Notes: generated by a model not told the origin, from the letters alone. A stretch of 64,000 nucleotides of DNA from Cytidiella melzeri (GCA_022592445.1 JABYQR010000035.1:148988-212987), one strand, 5' to 3'. Counted from the stretch's first letter, positions 35,121 through 48,509 are shown. Translations and numbers: made by a program.

Positions 35121-36898
35121 TTGCGGCTTTGCTCGCTTAAAGACATCCACGCTACCGATATCATCTCTAATATGTCGGCTTGTGACCAGTGTACTTATAT
35201 ACAGGATAACACCTCCACGCCCTTGCAGGTCTAGTCGTCCCTGTATCACTCCTTGCAATCTACACCCCTTTCTACTGCTTACACATCAGACTATGATGAC
35301 TTCGGAGCGTAACGTGTGAATCAGTTCCAAGGCCACTTACACACCCGATTGCTCACTCCCACAGGACCAACACCATAGACATGCGACATTGAAAATCCAT
35401 TATCACTCGCAGGCGTATCCACATGACAATTGATTCCATGCTTGGCCGTGGTAATACATTTGACCTATATAATCTGGCTGGATTTCTCGCGCCTTAATCG
35501 TGGTCATTCACGTAGTGATAAGCCTCAAGTCATCCGAAGAAGACTGCGCTACCGATGGCAGTGCAAGCGATATTCCCCATCATGTTATATCTAGTATATA
35601 GGAACCACTGGCAAGCGCGCCCAGTCGTGGCGGAGCTATTGCAGAGAAACAAAATTGAGGATGCCTGCAATATACTAGCAAGCAGAGTTGGCTCACTCAG
35701 TTGCCGGTCCATTTGTTTGGTCCTGAGTATCAGTAATATGGATAATTGTTGAGACTGACTTCACCGTTTTCTACGTGGGTCGTGCGCCACAGGGCTTCCG
35801 TGCTTGCTTCTACCTGTGCTGGCGATGGGTTGGCCGCTATGCGCATCATTCGGGAGGTAACCACCAGAGGCGGTGAAGGCCTTAGTAATAGGTCTAGAGA
35901 GCGTGGGGGAAGCGATGGCAATTAGACCGAGAGCGACTATGGCGGGCATGCGCATGTTGAAGAACAAGGTTGGTGAGATGGCCAGGAAAGTACAAGACAA
36001 TATGAGCTTATACAAAGCCCGTCAGAGGGGGCTTTCAAAGATACAGAGGTTAGGTACGATACTCACCAACCAGTGCTGACTATGCCAATCGCCCGCGAGG
36101 TGGTGAAAGGGATGAAGGGGGAACTTATAGAGCTGATGATATGAGGGAATTAGTGTGTGCTAGCGTCGGTATCCATGGGAGCTTTGTCTTACCCGACCCA
36201 GATTATTTCAGGGCCAGATATTTGCCATGCATCGCCGTCGGTGCTGAAATGTGTACTGCTCGAACCAAACAAACCCTACGCCGATTCATGTATCATCTTC
36301 TCTGTTTCATATTGCCCGACAGCGTGTTCTTGGCCCTAATTAGGGAGGTCAAAAATCATGATAGAACATGACACTCCCCACGGTCAATAATTCTGCACGC
36401 GTAACGAGAAGCAGGTGTTGCTTGTGCTGCAATGTGAGGTTGCATACCGCTAGAGTGTGTGGAGTGTTACTGCCAGATGCCCCTAGCAGAGCCACTGCCA
36501 ATGCTCTGCAGATGCTATGCGGACGACTTTTGAGCTCCTCTGTTGGAGATAACCGTATTCGCATATTCGCACTAGCATACGACTTCATCCTGCCCGGTAA
36601 TGAGCATTTCCTCGGATTGAGATCAACACGTCGAAAATCAGTACTTAGTGATCGCTGAATTGCACACGATGCACGTACGCGCTCCCGGGGAAGAGGAGTT
36701 CAGCTCAATCTGCGTACGCTGTCTGATCGAGATCATTTCCCGGCGTGACGGGCTAAGCCATTCAGTAAGAGAAGGCCGTCGTGAAACTTTGTAGCTGTGA
36801 TGTTATGCGTCAAGGTGTGTTTGTACAAGAGTCTGAGTTTGATCTACATGCCTGGTTAAATTACTACATGAAGTCCTGAGCAAACTAAGGCCCTACAT
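35121..36898. other. Long intergenic region with only a small secreted-protein candidate
   Basis: Apart from the short frame at 35761-35955 no gene is supported. The open frame at 36368-36658 on the plus strand lacks any domain. Confidence 0.4.
35761..35955 (-). CDS. Possible small secreted peptide
   Basis: MRMPAIVALGLIAIASPTLSRPI reads as a signal peptide with a cleavage point after TLS, followed by about 45 polar residues ending in a basic RRKR at the stop codon. An upstream in-frame ATG at 36015 would add another hydrophobic stretch. It may be only the first exon of a longer gene, since a donor-like GTGAAG overlaps the stop. No family recognised. Confidence 0.35.
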   Translation of the reverse strand: MRMPAIVALGLIAIASPTLSRPITKAFTASGGYLPNDAHSGQPIASTGRSKHGSPVAHDPRRKR

Positions 36899-38505
36899 TC
36901 ATCCTTGGAATGGATTACAATTGCACACGGCCGCGCGTACAGCAAAACTCGCGAAGCCGCCTATAGCCAATCCACCGACGAGACAAAAGCTTGCCACGGT
37001 GGCCGCAACGTCCACGTCCTCCACACGGCCTTTCATCCGCGGATTGTGTTCGACGGAGGGCGCAGACATCATGCAGAGACTAGACACGTATCCATTGCTC
37101 AATCCGAACGCCAGAAGGATGAGCATGAAGAGGATGTCAGAGTTGATGATCGCGGTGGAGGCTGAGTGCGACAGATTTGAGCGTTGGATGTTACACATGA
37201 GGAATATGGGGATGAACAGCGTGCGAGAGAGCGATATAGTCAACAACCGCTTTGCGGACCAAATCACGAGGCGAGGAAAAGAGCAGATATAGCGCCCAAA
37301 AAAGTCGCCGACGTTGAAGACGAAGAAGTGTATTGCGCTGAAAAGTAGAGGGTGTGTTGCTGGGTTTGTCGGGAGGACTGAAATTGTGATGGGAGGGAAC
37401 ACGGCCTATGACAGTCATGGTTGAGTAAACCTACAAATTCTAGATGAGACCGACACATACCAGGGTAACCACAAACACGTATGCAACAGCAAAGTTGTAA
37501 GTCAAGTTCGCTTTACCGATGCGGACGAGTTGGTGCCGCTTTGACTCTACGTGATGTGAGATGTCCTGCGAGCTGGACATGATGCGTTCAGTAGTCTCAT
37601 GGAACTGTTGCATCAACGTCTTGTACACAGGAAGCCGCGTCAGCAGCACTTGTGCGCCCGCGCTGAGCACCAGGAAGATTGTGGACAGCGCGAAAAAGAC
37701 AAAGGCAGATTTCTCCTCGGGTTCGCTCGCTACGAGCACTTTCCCGCTTGCACTTGTGCTGATAGAGCCGGCAGCACTCAGGACTTCTACGCCGCTGACA
37801 GCGATAGCAATGGCTGCCTGACCTGTCATGACCGCCTGGATGGCGGTGGGCCCAAACAATGAAGCCACGGCAATCACTGCGGTTTGGAGATACGACCCTG
37901 CTGCCGCTTGAGCAATGCCGTTGCCCAGAACAAAGGCGAAGAAGATTCCAGCGGGTGTATGTATATATGTGCTGACCGTAAGTGTGAAGGTAAGCAGTGT
38001 AAGCCATGAGATGGAGAGCAATATCCTTCTAGAACTTGTAGACTAGTAAACATAGCATCATTCAAATGGAACTTTTTGTTGGTATGCACTGCGAAACAGA
38101 CCTGCTGCGATGTACTTGTGGCGTGGGCGAGGAAACCGAAGTTCGCTACTGTGAAAGTAGTGGACAGGTACGAGCTGAATGTACTCCTGAGGGACGACCC
38201 CTCCAGCCTCGCAAGAAAATACGGCGTTGCAGTGATCAGAGCTGGTGAACGGAGGAGGATCAGCATTGCGCAGTTGGCTTGAAGGAAGCGTACCGACCAT
38301 TCCACGGCAACAGCACGGCGCTGCCCAGTATTACATGTATCCAGTATATCCTTCTATCGTGCTCAGCAACATGCTCGTGAGAGATGAATTCTTCAGCTAA
38401 TGCTTCTTCATCGGCCCCAATATCCAAAGCAGGCTGTCTTAGTTCATCCTCGTCCTGAGAGACGGATTGATAGTAATCAGTGGCAGGGCGATGCTGTACT
38501 GACAT
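36899..38505 (-). CDS. Equilibrative nucleoside transporter (ENT/SLC29 family)
   Basis: Start MSVQHRPATDYYQS at 38505. After a cytosolic acidic N-terminus (about 65 residues) TM1 begins YWIHVILGSAVLLPWN, the family signature for TM1, followed by ITATPYFLARL. Several hydrophobic helices follow: FTVANFGFLA, LLSISWLTLLTFTLTVS, GIFFAFVLGNGIAQAAAGSYLQ (the TM4 ENT pattern), FGPTAIQAVMTGQAAIAIAVS, FFALSTIFLVLSAGAQ, AVAYVFVVTL, FFVFNVGDFFGRYICS (the TM8 N-x-x-D-x-x-GR motif), and ILLAFGLSNGYVSSLCMM. It stops at 36899 after a final TM and CNPFQG. About 470 residues; the yeast relative is Fun26, a vacuolar nucleoside carrier. Four or so introns. The key ENT residues are all there. Confidence 0.92.
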
Positions 38506-38830
38506 GCTCTTGTTGCGGTGAGAATTCGCTGATAAACAGAATGGTGACGGTAAGGAAGAGAAAGAGTCAACTCGTAACAGCTGAGCCAATGCACTGACGA
38601 CGCCAAAGGTTGAGAGCAAACCGGAAACAGTTAGCACAGTGCGCGCTCACGACGCGTCGGTCTTGCGGGCGCTTCGCCACGAAGCTCCTAATCCGTGAGT
38701 CCAAAAGTGTCAGCTCGTTGACCAGGCGGACCATAGCGGACAACGTTACACTTACACCTGGATAATCCTCGAGAAAGCCTCGAGTTTAATTCTCTAGCCA
38801 CCGTATAGCTCGAATGCCAGCACAACTCGT

Positions 38831-41800
38831 ATGCTCGCCAAAATCAATACCCAGCTTCGTTGCTCTTCACGATGTCTTCACACGACTAGTCCTGCAACCC
38901 TCCAGCAAAAGCAGCTCCCAAGGGCGAGCTCATCCCCACGTAGTCAAACCGCGTATCGGACAAGTGAGTCTGTGCAGTATGAGTACCAGGAGAAGCAGCA
39001 GATCCCTGTACGAACGTCGTCTCAGCATGGTGCGCCATAAACTCGTGGTATCGTGAATGCAATATACTCAACGTCTCTCCAGTTAAGAGAAACGAGGTTG
39101 GCGTGCAGCTCCTCTCACGCAGGCTGCACGAGCAGATCTTCCGTAATGTCTCCTTTCCTCCGCCAGACAAGGCATACGTCCAAATTGCCCGTGAGCATCT
39201 TGCAATGCACGGACTCAATCCCAGTCAGGGGTCAGTTTTGCCGGACACCGGTTTCACACTCCCTCCCTTGCAGGGAAAAACCCTGCACGAGCACTTTCAC
39301 AATATCGGCACAGAGACAGCACAGCCATGGTTGTCCCTTGCGAAGGAGTTCGCGACGGCGGACCTCCCACCAAGGCCTGATCACTGGAATGTGCAATCTG
39401 GCTGGACCAAGTACCTTCACTCGACGGATGGCTCTGGCTACTGGATACCCGTCGAATACCCACAACATGATAGCTTGGCGGAGGATATGCTTGTTTTCGA
39501 CGTGGAGACCTTGCCAGCGGAGAGTCCCTTCGCTATCATGGCATGCGCCGCCTCGAAAAACGCTTGGTATTCGTGGGTCTCGCCATGGTTACTCGGGGAA
39601 ACGACAGACTACCAACAACTCATTCCTCTTGGACCTCCCGACGTTCCGCGGGTTGTCGTCGGGCATAATGTGTCTTATGATCGCGGACGAGTTTTGGAGG
39701 AGTACAGTCTCCAGGGCACCGAGTCCCGTTTCATAGATACCATGGCGCTTCACGTGGCGGTCAAAGGTATATCCTCTCATCAGCGACCTGCTTGGATCAA
39801 ACGGCGCAAGGAAAAGGAGGCCGCAGAGCAGCAGAAAGAGGAGGCTGTGGATGCTGTACTGCAAATGCTCGATACTATGAAGGGAGAAGAGGAGTTTGAC
39901 GCCACAAAGAAGGAGGATTTACGACGGATGCGTCAGGAAATGGAGGAAAGCTTGCCGCAGCTCCAAGCAGACGATGAAGCCGACCTCACTTCGAAGCGCT
40001 GGGAGGACATTACCTCCTCCAACTCTCTCGCCGACGTTGCAAAGCTGCATTGTGGTATCAAGATGGACAAGGAAATTCGCAATGACTTTATGACACACTC
40101 CCGTGAGGAGATTCTGGATGGCATCCAGGACTACTTGAGCTACTGCTCCTTCGATACCTACGTGACACACGCGGTCTTCAGCAAGGTGCTTCCGTCCTTC
40201 TTGGCAGCTTGCCCCAGCCCTGTCTCCTTTTCAGGAATCCTTACTATGGGCTCCAGCTTCTTAACTGTCAACGAAGAATGGGAGCAATACATTCAGAACG
40301 CCGAGAGGACGTACAACGAGCTGAACGACAAGGTTAAAAGTCGTCTCGTCGAATTAGCGCAGCAGGCGAAGGGTAAGATGGAAGATGAGTCATGGCGCAA
40401 AGATGTATGGCTCAGTCAATTAGACTGGACGCCGAAGGTTGCGGGCAAAAGTAGAGCTGTATTCGCGGAGGTTGGTATTTTCCACTGTTAATGAAACGAG
40501 TAGGTTCTCATCATAATACCAGACGCCAGCTCCTCCCCTGCAAGCATCTTGCTCGCAGCCAACGCAGGTCACTGTTCCCGCATGGTACAAGGAGTTCCTT
40601 TCTGCTGGGCCATTGGGGCCGGCGGTGGTCAATCGCATTTTGCCGTACCTGCTGAAGATGACTTATGATGGACACCCTCTCATCTACACATCAGCCGAGA
40701 AGTGGCATTATTTCGAGAATGGTGCGATTACACGACTCCCAACGGCTGGGAAGTCGAAGGTTATCACTGTCCTTGGACAATCCCATGGAATGCCTGGTCT
40801 GGACAGTGGAAGACTGCAAGCTACGGACCTTACACTGGTGTCTGCTATTGTGTCCGGGAAACACGACGCGAAAACCAAAGCGCGTGTGGCTTCGCTGGCG
40901 AAGACAGCCTTGAGAGCTGATTACGCCGTTATCGAGCAAGATCCTTGGCTCAAGCATCTTGATTGGAAACCTGTAAAGCCATCTGTAGGTACTGTGGACG
41001 TCAAGCCCAGGAAAATGAAAATCCCCAAGCCCCCGAAACCTTCACCTGTCCTGTGGCCGAAGTGGTTCTGGGAGCTGACGAAGCCGAAGAAGGACGAGCC
41101 TCCAGGTACGGTCGATGTCACCGTCCGTAATCGTATCGCTCCTCTGCTCCTACGCCTATCGTGGCAAGGTTGGCCTTTGTTCTATTCGCGCGAGTACGGC
41201 TGGACCTACCGTGTCCCTGCAAAGGCGGAGTACAAGACGAGGGCCTCGTCATTGCAATTCTTCGATGGTGCAGATGCCGCTCTTCAGCAGGACGTCGAGA
41301 AAAAGCGCTTTATCTATTACAAGCTACCTCACAAAGATGGCGACAAGTCGAACGTCGGCAGCCCACTGGGGAAGTCGTTCATAAAGTTTGCCCAGGATGG
41401 TACGCTGACCAGCCCTGGTCCTGTGGCGAAGGATGCCTTGGACATGAACGCACAGTGCAGCTACTGGATCAGTGCTCGCGATCGTGTTATGAATCAGATG
41501 CTTCTTTGGCAGCAAGGCGCCCTCGACATTGGCTTCGACAAAACTGACGACCCTTCGCGAAAATGGGGTATGATCTTGCCGCAGGTGATCACAATGGGCA
41601 CCGTCACCAGGCGCGCTATTGAGAAGACGTGGCTTACGGCCAGTAATGCCAAGAAGAACCGCGTTGGCTCGGAATTGAAGGCGATGGTACGTGCCCCCGA
41701 TGGCTACGCTCTTGTCGGTGCCGACGTCGACTCGGAGGAATTGTGGATCTCTAGTGCTATGGGTGACGCCCAGTTTGGTCTGCATGGTGCTACTGCCATC

Positions 41801-42931
41801 GGCTGGATGACCTTGGAAGGCACTAAGGCAGCAGGAACGGATCTGCATTCAAAAACCGCCAGTATCCTTGGTATATCTCGAGACCAAGCGAAAGTGTTCA
41901 ATTACTCTCGTATCTACGGTGCTGGCATGCGTCATGCCGTTCTCTTACTTCTGCAGTCAAACGCAGGAATGTTGCCAGAACACGCGGAAAAGCTTGCTCA
42001 GAATCTGTACGCGTCGACGAAGGGGAAGAACACTTACCGTCAGGATATTTTTGGTCAGAAATTCTGGTTCGGTGGCACGGAGAGCTTCGTCTTCAATAAA
42101 CTCGAGCAGATCGCCCTGTCTGACGAACCTCAGACTCCCGCGCTTGGTTGCGGCATTACCTACGCGTTTTCCAAGAAGTACCTACCGGAGAAGTTCGGGG
42201 ACGACTACATGACCTCACGTATCAACTGGGTTGTCCAGTCGTCCGGAGTGGATTACCTACATCTCCTCCTCGTCGCTATGAGCCATCTCACTGCGAAGTA
42301 CAAAATCCAGGCTCGATACCTCATTTCGGTGCACGACGAGCTCAGGTACCTTGTTAAGGAGGAGGACAAGTATAGAGCAGCTCTGGCGCTACAGATTGCC
42401 AACCTTTGGACTCGCTGTTTCTTCGCGTACAAACTGGGTATGGATGATCTACCGCAGGGCGTTGCCTTTTTCTCCGCCGTGGACATCGATACCGTTCTTC
42501 GAAAGGAAGTCGATATGCCATGCGTGACGCTATCTCAACCCACACCAATACCGGCTGGAGAGAGCTTGGACATAGCGAAGGTGCTCGCCAAGACCAACGG
42601 CGGATCTCTGTGGCCGGATGGAGCGCGAATGGACGAGACAGAGATAACAGAACCTCCCGTCGACTCGAGCTACCAAGCTCCAGACTGTCTTACTCATCGC
42701 GCCAAAAGTGCCGCGTGGTTACGGGCTCAAGCGACCACCGAGTTCGCAGAGATTAAAGCTCTGGCCCAGCGCGAGACAGGTCAAAAATACAGAGGTGGCA
42801 TTGGAAGCGGACGGAAGCGTGGGTCAAAGTCCGCGAATGGTGGAGGAAGAAAATTAAAGCTCGGGGATGGCGAAGGTGTGGATTGGGGTACAATGGCGGA
42901 AGAGCTTTCAATGATGGAAGATGCGGTTTAA
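38831..42931 (+). CDS. MIP1: Mitochondrial DNA polymerase gamma catalytic subunit
   Basis: Three exons, 38831-39029, 39083-40470 and 40523-42931, summing exactly to 1331 codons plus stop. The N-terminus MLAKINTQLRCSSRCLHTT is a mitochondrial leader. The 3'-5' exonuclease domain shows LVFDVETLP (Exo I), VVGHNVSYDR (Exo II) and YCSFDTYVTHAVF (Exo III). The family-A polymerase domain shows LVGADVDSEELWISS (motif A), RDQAKVFNYSRIYGAG (motif B, O-helix) and VHDELRYLV (motif C, with the HDE). A long basic C-terminal extension (RGGIGSGRKRGSK) follows, as in other fungal Mip1. It replicates and proofreads mtDNA. Divergent with the ENT gene across 325 bases. All catalytic residues are intact. Confidence 0.97.
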
Positions 42932-43070
42932 TCGTAACTTATCATATTTACTTACATCCATCTAGTTATTTTCAGTACATTCTACAATCGTCCTGCTTCC
43001 TTATGCTTTATACAGCACGAGTATCGTACATTTTCATACTAGATTCGGCCGCTCTTTCATGTGTTGTTTG

Positions 43071-46000
43071 CTAATATATCCAAAACCACACCTTCAAAGA
43101 CACTGCTGTCAGCGATCTGAGGATAGCGTTAGACTTATCACTCACCAGCAGCAATGGTTTCCCCACCACGTCGTATTAGTATTCGACCCATTTCCTTATT
43201 GACAGCAAATCGTTCCAACGGGATAGATTGAGGGCGAGATGCTGGGCCGGCATATGTCGGACTGCGTAGAGTGATCTGAATTTCTGCAGATGCGGTCTTC
43301 GTCAACACCCTGAAAATCACTTAGTACATTTGCCATTATTGAAGGGTCGTAGCACTCGCCTTGGATTCTTGCGGAGCACAGCTCCTGAAGATCGGTCAAG
43401 TGTCGCTGATAGTTTGGAAATACTCGCAGGCACATCCCGGGAATGGTGAAACAGCTCAACCTGAAGCTCAAGTTAGTATCTGCAGCAACATCGGTGGTGT
43501 ACGTTCGGACTAACCGAAGCTCCTGCGGTGATTGGCACTTCGATATCGAAGACGATCACGCGTGCTGTGAATGCGGTAGCAAGAGGGATGACGTCGTTGG
43601 TAGGACAGAGGACACTTCCTATATTGAGGTGTATGGGGTCCACGGACGTGAGGTATATAGTCACGTTGAAGCCTGCAGCAGCCCATTGCAGATTTTCTGT
43701 CTCGGCTTGAATAGCTGATCATGCATGCATGAGCAAGGAATACAAGGACGGTGGTATACACGTACCTTTCACAATCGCCGTCTCGTCGCCAGGTAAAACG
43801 CGCAATCGTTCTCCAACTTGCACCAGTCCGCTACATACCCGACCAGTAACAGCAGTCCCTGTTGACTGACTCTTGAAAACATTGGAGATCGGGAAGCGAA
43901 GAGGCGCTGTCAAGTCTCTAGAAGGCGGCTCGAGGCAATCTGTGACATATGAGCTGGTATGACCGTGGAGAAATGACTTGAGCGCACCTAATTGATCCAC
44001 CAAGGTCGGGCCTTGATACCAAGCTTTGAGCTGAGCGGCCTCCGCGTGGTCGCTCCTCACGAGATTAACCCCTGACATTGCGCCTACAGGAACAAAATTC
44101 GTCTTGGAAGGGTGGAAGCCGGTTTGCAGAAGGAATGGCCCCAAGAGGCTACAAATTTCATCATACCGCTGTTGGTCCCAGTTGACCTAGAGTATAGGCT
44201 TGTGAAAACACGGAGACACTTTCTCGGGCACCACAAACCTGGTCCAACTTGTTGATCGCAACGATGACCTGCGAAACACCAAGACTTCGAACGAGGAGAA
44301 GGTGTTCCCGGGTTTGACCTCCACGTTCGAACCCTGCTTCAAATTCTCCGATGGCCGCATCTATAACGAGCACAGCACAATCTGCCTGGGATGCACCAGA
44401 AATCATGTTAGGAATGAAGTCCTTATGACCAGGTGCGTCTAGTATAGTGATTTGTCGCTTTGGGGTGATCATAGTTTGTAAAGCAACATCCATAGTGATA
44501 CCACTGGCGAAAAGTCGTTAGTGATAATCAGGTCAAGGGATAAATCCTCTGACCGCTCTCTTTCTTCCGTTGTACCGTCGAATTCCCACGCCCAGCTGAA
44601 GCTACTCTTGCCGATCTTGCCGCTAGCTCTTTCGTTCGCAATTCGCTTCTTCTCGTCCATTTTTCCAAGTTCATACAGCAGTCTTCCCATCAGAGTGGAT
44701 TTTCCAGCATCGACGTGGCCTGTGTTTCCACGTGAGATACGAAGCAAAAGCTGTACTGTGCAAAACCCTACCGATCACGACAAGACTGACACTTTTCTTC
44801 TGTTCCTTGCCTTCGAGGAACCTGGTGGCTTCCTCGAGCACCTTTTCGCGGGCTATGGTTATTTTCGGCGGCGGCTCATCAACTACTGGGCCAGATTCCT
44901 GACTTTCGAGGTTCAAGGCAGAAAGATCAAGCATCCTAGCGTCCACTGCTCGTACGAGAGCAGCTGTTCCAGATTTTTTCGCAGCGCTGCCTTTCTTCGG
45001 CGTAGAGGCTCCGGCAGGTAGCCTCGAGCTAGCCTCCGCAACCTTCTTTTGCTGTGCCAATTTCTGAGCTTTCTCGCGTTCCTTAGCAGCTAAATATATT
45101 GTTACAGCACACAAGTCAGTACATTGATACAACCTCTGGTTAAAACCCTATGAGCGAGATGGATTTGAAGTGCGAGAAGATGAAACGGAGGCGGTGGATG
45201 GTGGAACAGGCGTTGTTGTGGAGGAGGAACGATGGGCCAGTGAAGTTCCCCGCCGGGCACTTGACACGACGTCGTCTGGGCTGGGTACATCAAATGCAAA
45301 CCCCTTCAAAAATGGCCCGGAGTGAGATGGTGGCGGTACTTCGTTGCGCTTATGTGACCTTCGGCGGGGTTTCTCCACGACCTCCCGATGCTCGCGTGCC
45401 CGTACGCTCTCTTTGGTATGTGCCCTGGACGATTTTGCTTCGATAATGGGTGAATCATCACTGAGAAGTACAGAAGCGAAGGCCGAGGGTAACGCACGAG
45501 ACTGTAAATTTCTGGGGTTGAACATAGGGAGATCCAGAGCAGACAGAGCATCGTCGGGCACGGGCCCCAACTCTTCAGGCTCGAGACTCTTGTGCCCTTT
45601 CTGGCTCTTCATGACCAGTTTCGAGGACTTAGACTCAACAGGTGCTCGTGCGTGCTTCGCTGAAAACATGTGTACCGTGTCTTTCGCCGCAGGATCAGAT
45701 CGCGAAGGGCGCGCAAGGCTCGCTAGGCTCTGGTACGTGGTCGTGATCGCTGTCGTCGCCGTGGGACCATTCGCAATAGGTGTCAGGTATTCCGTGTGGG
45801 AGTTCTGAATCATGAGGCCAGGGGTTTCGGAAGCGGGACGTTTTGGCTTGGGCATCCAGCTGCCTTGGCCTTGACTTTGTTGCGCCTTAGCCTGTGCGAG
45901 CTGTGCTAGCTTTGAGACTCTTGGCTTGTGTTCCGAAGCAGCAGGAGATTGAGGATCTGATGGCTGCGACGGTAATAGTGGGGAAGACGGGTTTGCAGAC

Positions 46001-47655
46001 GGCGGTTTGACTGATGATGTCACCACCGGCGGAAGTGCCTTGGAAATTGGCGCTTTCATGCCAGAAATCGCTCGGCTAACAGGTTCTGCTAGGTCTCTGG
46101 TTTTCGCACGAGGTGTAGAGCCCACTTCCTCCAGCTGCAAAGCTGTCTCGATAGCCCGGCGCACGTGCGACGACATTGAGGACGAGCTAGTGACAGAAGA
46201 TCGTGTGTCATCAGGTAACATCACGGAATCCGACGATGGACGTAGATGGGGGTAAGTTGCCACGGACCCCGCTTTGATGGTAGACAAAGCTGAGCTCCGG
46301 CTGCTCACGCTGGAGCGCGAACTCGCCAACGCCGATAGCTTGGATTTGGGTCTATTCGCGTCATTGCCTACGGGGGCTTGCGTTTGCTGGGGAGAACGTG
46401 GAGCAGCTGCCGTGGCTCGAATGGTAGAAAGGGACGACTTCGAGTCTGACTTCTGAACCAGTGAGCGCAAGCTGGGCTTAGATAGTACACTGGGAAGCTC
46501 AACAGGAATGCCCGGTGTGATAGGCGGTAGATCCACCGCCTCCTGCGTAGGTGTCCGCGAACCTGTTGAAGATGCAGTCGGAGGAGGTTCCAAGATAGAC
46601 AGACGCTGGAGAGCAGACAGGGAAGGAGATGGTGGTATAAAATTTGGATCGTCGACTTGACCCCTTTCTACAAAGACTTAGGTATGCGATCATATAGCTG
46701 AAATAGTCATGACTCACCAATAAACTGGCCATAGTCAGATGTGGATGCTGCAGAGGACATAGGGAAGTCATCTTCGACTACGGGCATTTCCGCAGGTAAT
46801 GGCCAATCACGACTATACTCCGTCAGTTCCGTCCTTTCTGTAATAGGGGATAGATCGCCGCGGTAACGCTCATCTTCCTCCGAGGTCGAGTAGAAGAAGT
46901 CGTCGGAGTCTTCAGGCCCCAGTCTGACCAACGGAACGTTGGAACGTCCGCTGTCTGAGGTATGTACTGGTAAAACGATCTGTGAAGTTTGTAGGCCCCC
47001 TTCATCTCCATGGCCAGGCAGCGATGGCAGAGGCTTGCCATCTAATAACGTGCACAGTAAACACCAAATATATCCCACGTACAAGATCAAGCTAGTGACA
47101 AGCACCTTCTGGCCGTCTTACCAATTCAAACTCCATTGTCGAGCGATGCAAAACAATGTAGGGGAAAGGAATGGAAAAAGAGGGATTCTGGAATTGGTTG
47201 GAAAGAGGAGAACTGACCTTTACGTTCTTGGGCTGCATGCTTACGTGACTGCTCCTCTACAGACTTGTAAGCTGTGAATGAATGTATTAACTGGAGCCCA
47301 GTCTCACCAAGTAGCCAGTTAACACTCTGGTCTATATCGAAATAGAAGTGGTAGAGTGTATCTTTGATTTCTTGATCGGTTATGCCTGACTCTGCTGCCG
47401 GTCCTATGGTCGCTCGAGTCTGCTCGAGGCCATACATAAGCTGTTCTAAAGTCATATTAGTTGCGCATATACTCTGAGAGCATTCTTCTCAGTCACCATA
47501 GTCTTCCGGAGACAGATCTGCTTCTCCTCCGTCCTCCATGGCCTCGTCGTCCAAAGTTAACTCATCTATGATCCCGTTGATGAATTGTAGGATGGGTGCG
47601 AATCTTAAAACCTACCTTGAATGTTCATATTGCGCACAAGTCTATGCCTAGACAT
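43071..47655 (-). CDS. HBS1: Ribosome-rescue translational GTPase Hbs1
   Basis: Start [16 protein letters not shown] at 47655, the conserved Hbs1 N-terminus, then [23 protein letters not shown] with [14 protein letters not shown] (the Hbs1 N-domain helices). A very long Ser/Pro/Thr-rich linker (47100-45150) follows. The GTPase domain reads [17 protein letters not shown] (G1), [13 protein letters not shown] (G2), [14 protein letters not shown] (G3) and VAINKLDQV (G4); the exon before it ends [20 protein letters not shown]. Domains 2 and 3 follow: [62 protein letters not shown]. About a dozen exons; the last junction and exact stop near 43071 are less certain. Hbs1 works with Dom34 to free stalled ribosomes in no-go and non-stop decay. 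The linker makes it well over the yeast length (611). Confidence 0.92.
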
Positions 47656-47840
47656 CTTGCTCTACTAAACGAAATTATTGGCTCGAGCTTGAAGATGCTG
47701 GTTGAAGGTGAGAGACTAAGATCTAAACGAGTTGCAGTTGAAAATCTAGCGCCGCTGTCCAAGGGCTGCGCACACTGTGACAGCTAACATGTGACACTCG
47801 GTCACTCCTGAGTATCCTCAATACCCTGCTGGCAACCACC
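47656..47840. promoter_or_regulatory. Shared divergent promoter of HBS1 and mitochondrial SSB
   Basis: 185 bases between start codons. No recognised factor site. Confidence 0.4.
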
Positions 47841-48509
47841 ATGCTCTCCGCAATTCGTCGCTCCGCGCTGTCAAGCGTGTCCGCTCGCGTAAGTCACACT
47901 TCAATGCTTGGCTTATATGTACCCCATGCAGTGTCACAGGCTTTCTCATCCTCCGCGTCGCGTGCCTCGGATGTCTGCAAGCTCATTCTGATAGGACGAC
48001 TTGGCAGAGAGCCGGAGGTGCGAACGACAAGGACAGACAAGGAATATGTCATGTACGTTATGTCTTTGTTTATATACGTACGAACTAAGTCGAGGGTATC
48101 TAGATATAAAGTGGCGACTAACGCCTATCCTATACCTTCCAGCGACCCCAACGAACGTGAGTAACCTTTTAAGATTGCTTGCGCCATCTAAAACTGCCAC
48201 AGCTAAAGCAGCACCGAGGACAACCTGGCATACTGTTCTTTCATTCAACGCCGGAGCCAACGCTTACCTCCGCACTGTGAACAAGGGCTCTTTAGTTTAT
48301 GTTGAGGCCAACTATGAACTCCGGGAACCTGATCCCACCGCCGATCCAGACACGCCAGCGGGGCAACGCCAAATTTTCCTCCGTCATGGTACGCATCAGG
48401 GCCATCTATCGGTTATCATGTCGACTCTTAAAATCTTCTTTCAGAACAACTGCGAGTCTTGAAACAGCCGTACAAGGGAACTGGCAGCGAAGGCGAGGAG
48501 GCACAGTAA
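47841..48509 (+). CDS. RIM1: Mitochondrial single-stranded DNA-binding protein
   Basis: Start MLSAIRRSALSSVSAR gives a mitochondrial leader; then AFSSSASRASDVCKLILIGRLGREPEVR, the first OB-fold strand with the SSB hallmark IGRLG-x-x-PE, and after short introns YKVATN, TTWHTVLSFNAGAN, YLRTVNKGSLVYVEANYELRE and GQRQIFLRH. The end is EQLRVLKQPYKGTGSEGEEAQ. About 150 residues, four or five exons. The protein coats single-stranded mtDNA at the fork where polymerase gamma works; that gene lies 5 kb away. The symbol follows the yeast orthologue. Confidence 0.9.

Noticed and set aside
45344..46456. Plus-strand frames across the HBS1 linker
   Set aside because: Shadows of the Ser/Pro-rich exon with no motifs of their own.
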